A DNA stretch of 64,000 nt from an uncultured Victivallis sp. (GTDB lineage: Bacteria > Verrucomicrobiota > Lentisphaeria > Victivallales > Victivallaceae), in NCBI GenBank assembly GCA_944389895.1, contig CALXOA010000008.1, positions 62,001-126,000 on the forward strand. The letters are read 5' to 3'. The number at the start of each line of letters is the position of its first letter. Positions within the stretch are counted from its first letter, which is position 1. The notes under the pieces were generated by a model, which was not told where the DNA came from, ran no database searches, and saw nothing but the letters and a program-made list of their open reading frames with translations. Shown here in pieces: positions 51,996-58,793 of the stretch. Made by a program: the position numbers and the translations under genes.

Positions 51996-52728
51996 GTTTT
52001 CCGAACTTGAGGAACGGCAACAGCGGACCCGATTGCTGGTCGGCGACGCCGGAATCACCCGTCTCCGTACCGCCCATGTGCTGGTGCTCGGAGTCGGAGG
52101 AGTCGGGGCCTATGCCGCCGAACAGCTCGCCCGCGCCGGAATCGGCCGTCTGACGCTGGTCGACGGCGACCGGATCGAACGCTCGAACTGTAACCGTCAG
52201 TTGCCGGCGCTGACTTCAACCCTCGGCCGCCCCAAGGCAGAAGTCGTCGCCGAGCGGATCCTGGAAATCAATCCGGATGCCGAAACAATTCCGGTGGTCG
52301 ATTTCATCCGCGATGAGAAGATCGACCGGTTGCTGGAAACCGGGTTCGATTACGCGATCGACGCGATCGATCAGTTGTCGCCCAAGGTGTTTTTCCTGCT
52401 CGGCTGCCGGAAACGCCGCCTTCCGGTGATCAGTTCAATGGGATCCGGGGGGAAAAGCGACCCGACACAGATCCGGGTGGCGGATATCTCAAAGACATTC
52501 GGCTGTGCCCTCGCCCGGGCGGTGCGGACCAGGTTGCGCAATCTCGGCGTCTCCCACGGAATCCGGACGGTTTTTTCGCCGGAAGAGGTTCCGAAACAGG
52601 CTGTCCGATGCTGGCAGGATCCGGAGGGGCACAACCACTCCACCGTCGGGACCATCTCCTACATGCCTGCCGCCTTCGGCTGTGTCTGCGCATCCGTCGC
52701 CCTGCGCGATCTGCTCGGATATTCCTGA
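51988..52728 (+). CDS. tcdA: tRNA threonylcarbamoyladenosine dehydratase
   Basis: TcdA (CsdL/YgdL) is an E1-like enzyme that cyclises t6A37 of tRNA to ct6A with ATP. The 246-residue protein has RTRLLVGDAGITRLRTAHVLVLGVGGVGAYAAEQLARAG (nucleotide loop), GRLTLVDGDRIERSNCNRQLPAL, IDAIDQLSPKVFFL, and GSGGKSDPTQIRVADISKTFGC. ATG 51988 overlaps tatD by 8 bases. It ends the yebC-side cluster of ruvC-tatD-tcdA; after it comes the long non-coding stretch before rex. Confidence 0.93.
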   Translation: MAEFSELEERQQRTRLLVGDAGITRLRTAHVLVLGVGGVGAYAAEQLARAGIGRLTLVDGDRIERSNCNRQLPALTSTLGRPKAEVVAERILEINPDAETIPVVDFIRDEKIDRLLETGFDYAIDAIDQLSPKVFFLLGCRKRRLPVISSMGSGGKSDPTQIRVADISKTFGCALARAVRTRLRNLGVSHGIRTVFSPEEVPKQAVRCWQDPEGHNHSTVGTISYMPAAFGCVCASVALRDLLGYS

Positions 52729-52821
52729 CAGGATCCGACACAGCCGGAAAGCCGTCTGGATTTGCCGGTCGGAAAAAATTCAAAAAAAACGCAGTTCGAT
52801 AAAATTATATCGATAAATGGC

Positions 52822-52850
52822 TTGATTTTTTACGGTTCCCGGTGTATCTT
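52822..52850 (+). promoter_or_regulatory. Promoter at the head of the long leader upstream of rex
   Basis: TTGATT (52822-52827), 17-bp spacer, TATCTT (52845-52850). The transcript would start around 52857, right at a perfect inverted repeat, and run about 280 bases before the rex start codon. Confidence 0.6.
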
Positions 52851-52856
52851 AGCTGT

Positions 52857-53100
52857 AGTTCGGTAAAAAACTACCGAATTACGGAAGGCGCCGAAAGGGC
52901 GTCCGCCGGGAAGCCGGAGCCGGATGCGAGAGTGGTGCAGTGCACGACCGTCACGGAAAAGTTCCGGTCGGAAAAAAGACCGGTCACCGGAATGGCGAAG
53001 AGGATTCACGCCGTTTGGGGGCTGGAAACAGATAGGGTAAGCTGATCGATGTCGTCCACAGGTTGACGGCAGGGTCGGCTTGCGTCGTGTCGGGGCGAAT
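52857..53100 (+). ncRNA. Candidate structured RNA or long 5' leader between tcdA and rex
   Basis: The 411 bases between tcdA and rex hold no convincing gene; the short open frame 52842-53045 gives a low-complexity peptide without family features. Several hairpins can be drawn: TTCGGTA/TACCGAA (52859-52878), GGCGCC-GAAAG-GGCGUC (near 52887-52903), CCGG-GAAG-CCGG (near 52906-52917) and CCGGUC-N8-GACCGG (near 52966-52985). It does not match the conserved cores of RNase P, SRP, tmRNA or riboswitches known to me. It may be a small RNA, or the leader of the rex-hydrogenase operon. The assignment is inferential. Confidence 0.35.
52859..52878 (+). repeat. Inverted repeat at the promoter/leader start upstream of rex
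   Basis: TTCGGTA (52859-52865), spacer AAAAAC, TACCGAA (52872-52878). It covers the presumed transcription start of the promoter at 52822-52850, the usual place for a repressor operator; it could equally be the first hairpin of the RNA. Confidence 0.55.
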
Positions 53101-53120
53101 TATAGTTGTCTAACTACAAC
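53101..53120 (+). promoter_or_regulatory. -10 element overlapped by an inverted repeat upstream of rex
   Basis: TATAGT (53101-53106) is a good -10 box, with a poor TTGCGT 15 bases upstream. GTTGT (53105-53109), six bases, ACAAC (53116-53120) is a perfect inverted repeat that overlaps it. Rex operators have TTGT...ACAA ends, but the inner GAA/TTC halves of the known consensus are missing and the spacing is shorter, so Rex autoregulation here is possible rather than shown. Confidence 0.45.
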
Positions 53121-53139
53121 AGGAAGAACTCGGAAACCC

Positions 53140-53835
53140 ATGGCCAGCGTAAAGGTACAGAAACTGCCGACGATCCGGCGGTTGCCGACCTATCTCTACA
53201 AGCTTTCGGAAATGCGCAAGGCGGGCGTCTCGATCGTCGCGACCCCGGAACTGGCGCGCTACATGAACCTCGGTGAAATCGTCATCCGCAAGGATCTCGC
53301 GATCACCGGCGTCACCGGCCAGCCGGGTGTCGGTTACAAGGTCAAGGAACTGATCGAGGCGATCAAAAGTTACCTCAACTGGGACAATGCCTCCGAGGCG
53401 ATTCTTGTCGGAGCGGGGTCGCTCGGAAGCGCACTGCTCGGCTATGAGGGTTTTGAGGAGTACGGGTTGCGGATCATCGCCGCCTTCGATGCAAATCCGG
53501 ATAAGATCGGCACGGAGATCCACGGCCGCAGCGTCTTCGATGTCGCCAGGCTCGAAGAATTGGTGCGGCGACTGCAGGTCCGCATGGGAATCATCTGCGT
53601 CCCGGCGGCCTTCGCGCAGGAGGTCGCCGACGCGATGGTGCGCGGCGGAATCAAGGGGATCTGGACTTTCGCCAACGTCAGTTTGAAGGTGCCGGATGAT
53701 GTGGTCGTCCAGCGTGAGGTGATCGCCGGCGGGCTGGCGGTATTGTCGGTCAAGATGAGCCGGCGGTTCGCCGATGAGGAGCAAAAGGAGCAGACGCCTC
53801 CCCCCGTAACCCTTTCGGCCGTTTCAAAATCTTGA
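53140..53835 (+). CDS. rex: Redox-sensing transcriptional repressor Rex
   Basis: Rex senses the NADH/NAD+ ratio and represses fermentative and respiratory genes when NADH is low. The 231-residue protein has an N-terminal winged helix (LPTIRRLPTYLYKLSEMRKAGVSIVATPELARYMNL, IRKDLAITGVTGQPGVGYKV) and a Rossmann NAD(H) domain (EAILVGAGSLGSALLGYEGF, IIAAFDANPDKIG, GIICVPAAFAQEVADAMV) with the terminal domain-swapped helix. ATG 53140 is used; an AGGAAG lies upstream. It sits directly before the NADH-linked [FeFe] hydrogenase genes, which it likely controls. Confidence 0.95.
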   Translation: MASVKVQKLPTIRRLPTYLYKLSEMRKAGVSIVATPELARYMNLGEIVIRKDLAITGVTGQPGVGYKVKELIEAIKSYLNWDNASEAILVGAGSLGSALLGYEGFEEYGLRIIAAFDANPDKIGTEIHGRSVFDVARLEELVRRLQVRMGIICVPAAFAQEVADAMVRGGIKGIWTFANVSLKVPDDVVVQREVIAGGLAVLSVKMSRRFADEEQKEQTPPPVTLSAVSKS

Positions 53836-53861
53836 ATTTCAGAAAAAATTCCCGATAGATT
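53832..53861 (+). promoter_or_regulatory. Possible promoter for hydCBA
   Basis: TTGAAT (53832-53837), 18-bp spacer, TAGATT (53856-53861), about 30 bases before hydC. The hydrogenase genes could also be read through from rex, whose stop lies in the -35 box. Confidence 0.35.
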
Positions 53862-53890
53862 CATAAGAGAACCAGGAAAAAGGAGCGAAA

Positions 53891-54406
53891 ATGCAGGAAA
53901 CCATGGAAACGACGCAGGCGATGATCGATCATCTCGCCGCAGTCAACAAGATTCTGGAGAAGTACAACTACTCCGAAGCGAAGCTGGTGCCGATCCTTCA
54001 GGATGTGCAGGCGGTCTACAAGTACCTCTCCAAGGACATGATCAGCTATGTCGCAACCAGCATCGGCGTCCCGCCGTCGCGCGTCTACGGGGTGGCGACC
54101 TTCTACGCCCACTTCTCGCTCCAGCCCAAGGGGCGTCACATCATCAAACTGTGTGACGGCACCGCCTGTCACGTCAAGAAATCGCACGGGCTTTTGAATG
54201 CGCTCTACGAGAAACTGAATCTCTCGGGCGACAAGCGGACCACCAGTGATTTGATGTTCACCATCGAGACCGTCAGCTGCCTCGGCGCCTGCGGTCTGGC
54301 GCCGGTGATGGTAGTCGACGAGGAGGTTCACGGCCAGTGCACCCCGGAACATGCGGTAGAGATTGTCGAGCAGATCCTCGCCGCCGAAAAAGCCGCCAAT
54401 AAGTAA
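53891..54406 (+). CDS. hydC: NuoE-like subunit of electron-bifurcating [FeFe] hydrogenase
   Basis: A 171-residue thioredoxin-fold [2Fe-2S] protein. The four ligands are Cys88 and Cys93 (LCDGTACHVK) and Cys130 and Cys134 (SCLGACG), preceded by the helical part and VYGVATFYAHFSLQPKGRH typical of NuoE/HndA/HydC. In the complex it passes electrons between the flavin subunit and other clusters. ATG 53891 follows AAAGGAG. The gene order hydC-hydB-hydA is that of Thermotoga-type bifurcating hydrogenases. Confidence 0.92.
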   Translation: MQETMETTQAMIDHLAAVNKILEKYNYSEAKLVPILQDVQAVYKYLSKDMISYVATSIGVPPSRVYGVATFYAHFSLQPKGRHIIKLCDGTACHVKKSHGLLNALYEKLNLSGDKRTTSDLMFTIETVSCLGACGLAPVMVVDEEVHGQCTPEHAVEIVEQILAAEKAANK

Positions 54407-54430
54407 TCTACCTTCGGAGAGCATCGAAAA

Positions 54431-56335
54431 ATGAGTACCGCAAACAGCAAGGTTGTCAATCTCGAACAGATCCGCGACGACTACAAGGCCGCCGCTTCCA
54501 AGATCAAGCGCCGCATCATCATCTGCGCCGGAACCGGTTGCGTCGCCAACGGGTCGCTCGACGTGCGCGACGCGCTGGCTGAAGCGCTGAAGGAGGCCGG
54601 CGTCGACGTGACGCTCGAGCTCAAGAAGGAAGAGGAGCATACCGGGACCTACATCTCGAAATCCGGCTGCCAGGGGTTCTGCCAGATGGGACCGCTGCTC
54701 CACATCGAACCGGGTGACATTCTCTACACCAAAGTCAAGGTTTCCGACGTGCCTGAAATCGTCGAGAGGACGCTGAAAAACGGCGAAGTGATCGACCGGC
54801 TGCTTTTCGTGCATCCCAAGACCGGAGTCCACTGCAAAGGCGATGCCGAAATACCGTTCTACAACCGGCAGAAGCGCGTGGTGCTGGCCAACTGCCGGAT
54901 CGAGCCGGGGTGCGTACGTGAATACATCGCCCGCGGCGGCTACTTCGGCGCCCGCAGGGCAGTGCTCGAAATGAAACCGGAAGAGGTCTGCCAGACTGCG
55001 ATCGACTCCGGTCTGCGCGGCCGTGGCGGCGGTGGATTTCCGACCGGGTTGAAATGGAAGTTCACCCTCGCCAGCAAGAACGCCAAGAAGTATGTGATCT
55101 GCAACGGCGACGAGGGCGACCCGGGCGCCTTCATGGACCGTTCGGTCATGGAGGGCAATCCCCACGCCGTGATCGAGGGTATGATGATCGCCGCCCGTGC
55201 GATCGGAGCGGACGAGGGTTATGTCTACGTTCGTGCCGAATATCCGCTGGCCGTGGCCCGGATGCGCGCCGCGGTCCGCGACGCCGAGGAAGCCGGACTT
55301 CTCGGCGACAACCTCTTCGGTTCGGATTTCAATTTCCGGGTCAATGTGATGGAGGGGGCCGGCGCTTTCGTGTGCGGCGAGGAGACCGCTCTGATCGCCT
55401 CGATCGAAGGTAAGCGCGGTATGCCGAGACCGAAGCCGCCGTTCCCGGCCCAGAGCGGTCTGTGGGGCTACCCGACCGTGATCAACAATGTCGAAACCCT
55501 CGCCTCGGTTCCCGGAATCTTCTACAAGGGGGCGGAGCAGTACAGGTCGGTCGGGACCGAGAAGTCGCCCGGCACCAAGACCTTCGCACTGACCGGCCAC
55601 GTCGCCAATACCGGTTTGATCGAAGTACCTTTCGGCACTACGCTGCGCGAGATTGTCTACAACATCGGCGGCGGGGTCACCAACAACAAGGGAGAGGTCA
55701 CCGATGAGGATTTCAAGGCGGTTCAGATCGGTGGTCCCTCCGGCGGCTGCCTGACGCCGGAAATGCTCGACCTGCCGATGGATTTCGACTCGCTCAAGTC
55801 GGTCGGAGCCATGGTCGGCTCCGGTGGACTCGTGGTGATGAACAAGCAGACCTGCATCGTCAAGATCGCCCGCTTCTTCATGCAATTCACTCAGAACGAA
55901 TCATGCGGCAAATGTGTGCCGTGCCGCGAAGGCACAAAGCAGATGCTCGCGATGCTCGACGACATCATTGAAGGCCGTGCCGACCGCCATACGCTCGAGC
56001 TGCTTGAGGAAACCGCCAAGGCGGTTCAGATGGGCTCCCTCTGCGGTCTCGGGAAAACCGCGCCGAACCCGGTGCTTTCGACGTTGCGTTATTTCCGCGA
56101 CGAATACGAGGCGCACGTGTTCCGGAAGACCTGCCCGGCCGGCGAATGCAAGGCGCTCGCGCGTCCGGAAATCCTCGCCGACAAGTGCAAAGGGTGCACC
56201 GCATGCGCCCGGAAGTGCCCGGTCGGAGCCATCTCCGGCAAGGTCAAGGAAGTCCATGTGATCGATGCGGACAAGTGCATCAAGTGCGGCGCCTGCAAGG
56301 CGGCGTGCAGATTCGGCGCCATCGTCGGCCTCTAA
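54431..56335 (+). CDS. hydB: NuoF-like NADH/FMN subunit of bifurcating hydrogenase
   Basis: A 634-residue flavo-iron-sulfur subunit that reacts with NAD(H). Order of domains: N-terminal thioredoxin-like [2Fe-2S] domain (Cys32, Cys37, Cys80, Cys84); the FMN/NADH-binding core (SGLRGRGGGGFPTGLKW, CNGDEGDPGAFMDRSVMEGNPH, EGAGAFVCGEETALIASIEG); the SCGKCVPCREGT [4Fe-4S] site with a further Cys about 40 residues later; and a C-terminal 2x[4Fe-4S] ferredoxin domain (Cys586, 589, 592, 596 and Cys616, 619, 622, 626). The extra ferredoxin domain and N-terminal domain distinguish HydB/HndC from plain NuoF. The start ATG 54431 follows GGAGAGCATCGAAAA. Confidence 0.94.
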   Translation: MSTANSKVVNLEQIRDDYKAAASKIKRRIIICAGTGCVANGSLDVRDALAEALKEAGVDVTLELKKEEEHTGTYISKSGCQGFCQMGPLLHIEPGDILYTKVKVSDVPEIVERTLKNGEVIDRLLFVHPKTGVHCKGDAEIPFYNRQKRVVLANCRIEPGCVREYIARGGYFGARRAVLEMKPEEVCQTAIDSGLRGRGGGGFPTGLKWKFTLASKNAKKYVICNGDEGDPGAFMDRSVMEGNPHAVIEGMMIAARAIGADEGYVYVRAEYPLAVARMRAAVRDAEEAGLLGDNLFGSDFNFRVNVMEGAGAFVCGEETALIASIEGKRGMPRPKPPFPAQSGLWGYPTVINNVETLASVPGIFYKGAEQYRSVGTEKSPGTKTFALTGHVANTGLIEVPFGTTLREIVYNIGGGVTNNKGEVTDEDFKAVQIGGPSGGCLTPEMLDLPMDFDSLKSVGAMVGSGGLVVMNKQTCIVKIARFFMQFTQNESCGKCVPCREGTKQMLAMLDDIIEGRADRHTLELLEETAKAVQMGSLCGLGKTAPNPVLSTLRYFRDEYEAHVFRKTCPAGECKALARPEILADKCKGCTACARKCPVGAISGKVKEVHVIDADKCIKCGACKAACRFGAIVGL

Positions 56336-56368
56336 AGAAAAACATCTGTTCTGGAGTTGGAAAATAAA

Positions 56369-58399
56369 ATGAGTGAAGTCAAGAATACGCTGACCGTCAA
56401 CAACCGCGAGATCGAAATCGCGGGTGAGCGCAATCTGCTCGAGCTGATCCGCAAGGCCGGCATCGACATCCCGACCTTCTGCTACCATTCTGAGCTGTCG
56501 ATCTACGGAGCCTGCCGTCTCTGCCTGGTCGAGGTCAAAGGCAAAGGCATCATGGCCTCCTGCTCAACCAAGCCGGAGCCGGGCATGGTCGTGCAGACCG
56601 ATACCAAGGCGATCCGCAACATGCGCAAGATCAACGTCGAGCTTCTGCTCGCCAGCCACAACCGGGAGTGCCCGACCTGCCAGCGCAGTGCGAACTGCAC
56701 CCTGCAGGATCTCGCCCGCAAACTCGGTGTCAAAACCGTCCGTTACAAGCAGTCCATCAAAGGACTGCCGCTGGATACCTCCAGCCCGTCACTGGTGCGT
56801 GACCCGAACAAGTGCGTACTCTGCGGCGACTGCGTGCGTGTCTGCGCCGAGGTTCAGAGCGTCGGTGCTCTCGACTTCGCCAGCCGCGGCGCCAACGCCC
56901 GTGTCGTGCCGGCCTTCGACATCAACCTCGCCGACGGCGAGTGTGTGAACTGCGGCCAGTGCGCGCAGGTCTGCCCGACCGGTGCGATCGTCGCAAAAAG
57001 CGATGCTGACAAGGTCTGGGAAGCGATCTATGATCCCGAAAAAACCGTCGTGGTGCAGGTCGCGCCCGCGGTCCGGGTCGCCCTCGGCGAACGGTTCGGG
57101 TTCCCGACCGGCAAGAACGTCGCCCGCAAGATGGTCACCGCAATGAAGATGATGGGATTTGACCAGGTCTACGACACCTGCTTTGCGGCGGACATGACGA
57201 TCTTCGAAGAAGCGACGGAGTTTATCGAGCGGCTTTCCTCCAACGATTCGCTGCCGATGTTCACCAGTTGCTGCCCGGCATGGGTCAAGTTCGTCGAGAC
57301 CTACTATCCGGAGATGCTGCCGAACGTGTCGACCACCCGCAGCCCGCAGGCGATCTTCGGTGCCGTCGCCCGCAAAACGCTGCCGGCAAAACTCGGCATT
57401 AAACCGGAAAACCTGGTCGTCGTCTCGGTGATGCCGTGTACCGCCAAAAAATTCGAAGCGCAGCTGCCGAAATTCTCCGTTGACGGCCGTCGCGATGTCG
57501 ATTACGTGTTGACTACGGTGGAACTCGCCTCGATGATTCAGTCCATGGGAATCGAACTTGCGGAACTGGAGCCGGAAGCCTTCGATATGCCGCTCGGGTT
57601 CTCGACCGGCGGCGGCGTGATCTTCGGCGCCACCGGCTGTGTGATGGAGGCGGCGCTGCGGTTCGCGGTGGAAAAGGTTCAGGGAACATCGCTGACACAG
57701 ATCGACTTCAAGGAGGTTCGCGGCCTGTCTCCGCGCAAGGAAGCAACGCTCGAAGTCGCCGGCAAGATGCTGCGGATTGCAGTGGTTCACGGCCTCGCCA
57801 ACGCCCGCAGACTGATCGAAGATATCAAGAGCGGCAAGGCACAATACGACTTCGTCGAAGTGATGGCGTGTCCGGGCGGCTGTGTCGCCGGCGGCGGTCA
57901 GCCGATCACCCATGAGGAAGGGTTCCGCAGCAAGCGCGCCGCGGGTCTTTACGATACCGACAAGGATCGCCAGGTCCAGAAGCCGCAGGACAACTACTGG
58001 GTCGATCAGTGCTACGCCGAAAGCTTCGGTGGCCGTCCGGGTTCGCACGAGGCGCACACCCGGCTCCACACGACCTACAAGAACCGCAACCAGATCTTCG
58101 ACGCCAAAGCGCCGATCATGCATGCGACCAGCGACGATGCCCCGACGATCTGCGTGACGCTCTGCACCCGTCAGCAGAACTGCCCGGGCCAGAAACTGCT
58201 CGGCATGATCGTCGAATTTGTCAAGGCAAACGGCCTGACGGAGAAAGTCAACATCGATGCGGCATTCAGTTCGCGGCCCGAAAGCGACGGCACGATCGCG
58301 GTCACGGTCGGTGACGTGGTGATCCCGCGCAGCGATTCCGTCGAGGCGATGTTCAAAGTCGTCAAGCAGGCGATTGAATCGATGCTGGCAGTGAAGTAA
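56369..58399 (+). CDS. hydA: [FeFe] hydrogenase catalytic subunit, bifurcating type
   Basis: A 676-residue H2-forming subunit. Domains: N-terminal [2Fe-2S] (Cys38, 49, 52, 65); His-Cys3 [4Fe-4S] (His97, Cys101, 104, 110); two [4Fe-4S] clusters (Cys149-159 and 192-202); H-domain with L1 FTSCCPAW (Cys301/302), L2 MPCTAKKFE (Cys357) and L3 ACPGGCVAGGGQP (Cys501, Cys505), then the small-subunit-like YWVDQCYAESFGGRPGSHEAHTRLHTTY tail. A C-terminal domain of about 90 residues (590-676) resembles a thioredoxin-like [2Fe-2S] domain but keeps only Cys595, Cys599 and Cys605. It works with HydB and HydC, oxidising NADH and ferredoxin together to make H2. ATG 56369 follows a GGAG. Maturases HydE, F, G are not in the window. 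Confidence 0.95.
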   Translation: MSEVKNTLTVNNREIEIAGERNLLELIRKAGIDIPTFCYHSELSIYGACRLCLVEVKGKGIMASCSTKPEPGMVVQTDTKAIRNMRKINVELLLASHNRECPTCQRSANCTLQDLARKLGVKTVRYKQSIKGLPLDTSSPSLVRDPNKCVLCGDCVRVCAEVQSVGALDFASRGANARVVPAFDINLADGECVNCGQCAQVCPTGAIVAKSDADKVWEAIYDPEKTVVVQVAPAVRVALGERFGFPTGKNVARKMVTAMKMMGFDQVYDTCFAADMTIFEEATEFIERLSSNDSLPMFTSCCPAWVKFVETYYPEMLPNVSTTRSPQAIFGAVARKTLPAKLGIKPENLVVVSVMPCTAKKFEAQLPKFSVDGRRDVDYVLTTVELASMIQSMGIELAELEPEAFDMPLGFSTGGGVIFGATGCVMEAALRFAVEKVQGTSLTQIDFKEVRGLSPRKEATLEVAGKMLRIAVVHGLANARRLIEDIKSGKAQYDFVEVMACPGGCVAGGGQPITHEEGFRSKRAAGLYDTDKDRQVQKPQDNYWVDQCYAESFGGRPGSHEAHTRLHTTYKNRNQIFDAKAPIMHATSDDAPTICVTLCTRQQNCPGQKLLGMIVEFVKANGLTEKVNIDAAFSSRPESDGTIAVTVGDVVIPRSDSVEAMFKVVKQAIESMLAVK

Positions 58400-58425
58400 T
58401 CACCAGCCCGGTTTCGTCTGAAACG

Positions 58426-58464
58426 GCCGTTCCCGGAAGAGATCCGGGGACGGCTGTTACTTTT
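58426..58464 (+). terminator. Terminator-like hairpin after hydA
   Basis: An 11-bp stem (58426-58436 with 58444-58454, one G-U pair), 7-nt loop, then TGTTACTTTT. It lies 27 bases after the hydA stop and before the promoter of the attenuator region. Confidence 0.75.
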
Positions 58465-58493
58465 CGTGTCGCAAGAAAGAAACGGCGGCGGAC

Positions 58494-58522
58494 TTGAAAA
58501 AAAAATTCCGGCGGTGTATTTT
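58494..58522 (+). promoter_or_regulatory. Sigma70-type promoter of the leader peptide/isopropylmalate synthase operon
   Basis: TTGAAA (58494-58499), 17-bp spacer beginning with an A tract, TATTTT (58517-58522). Transcription would begin near 58529, 36 bases before the leader-peptide start codon. Confidence 0.7.
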
Positions 58523-58564
58523 AAAGAAGTCGTTGAAATGAAACTCGATTCCGGAGCAAGAGAT

Positions 58565-58666
58565 ATGAGAGTGGCCAGACACATCCCGAAAAAGCACGTG
58601 CTGATGATCGTGATCGGCATTAGCAGGGGTCATGCCGGCGCTCTCGCCGGGATGGCCCGTAACTGA
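58565..58666 (+). CDS. Branched-chain amino-acid leader peptide (attenuator)
   Basis: A 33-residue open frame MRVARHIPKKHVLMIVIGIS..., ending at TGA 58664-58666. The GGAG at 58553-58556 is 8 nt before ATG 58565. Codons 12-19 read V-L-M-I-V-I-G-I (58598-58621): six of eight are Val, Leu or Ile, the end products of the pathway of the following gene. Right after them, CCGGCG-CTCT-CGCCGG (58635-58650) forms a perfect hairpin, and an intrinsic terminator follows at 58714-58764. This layout (promoter, SD, short peptide with regulatory codons, pause hairpin, terminator, biosynthetic gene) fits transcription attenuation. The peptide itself has no predicted function. In-frame ATG 58538 would lie only about 9 nt from the transcription start and lacks an SD. 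Confidence 0.75.
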   Translation: MRVARHIPKKHVLMIVIGISRGHAGALAGMARN

Positions 58667-58713
58667 CTGTTCGGGGGTTGTTCCGAGAATCCGATTTTTC
58701 GCTCATAAAATAG

Positions 58714-58764
58714 GCCGTGCGCCCTCCCGGACAAGAAACCGGAAGTTGCAGCACGGCTTTTTTT
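58714..58764 (+). terminator. Attenuator terminator upstream of the isopropylmalate synthase gene
   Basis: GCCGTGC (58714-58720) pairs with GCACGGC (58751-58757); an inner CCGG/CCGG pair can extend the structure; seven T follow (58758-58764). It lies between the leader peptide and the gene at 58794, only 30 bases before that start codon, so read-through must be regulated for expression. Confidence 0.85.
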
Positions 58765-58793
58765 ATCGAAACGGATGATTCAGGATCAGGAAA

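Noticed and set aside
52842-53045. 67-codon frame in the gap before rex
   Set aside because: No good SD, no family features, and the region is better explained as structured RNA or a leader; GTG start lies at the presumed -10 box.
52857-53100. RNase P RNA or SRP RNA in the pre-rex region
   Set aside because: The conserved RNase P GAGGAAAGUCC core and the SRP GGAAG/AGCA tetraloop region are not present.
53861-55885. A 674-codon antisense frame across hydC and hydB
   Set aside because: It is the complement of conserved hydrogenase genes; the predicted peptide is His/Asp/Arg-rich with no family features.
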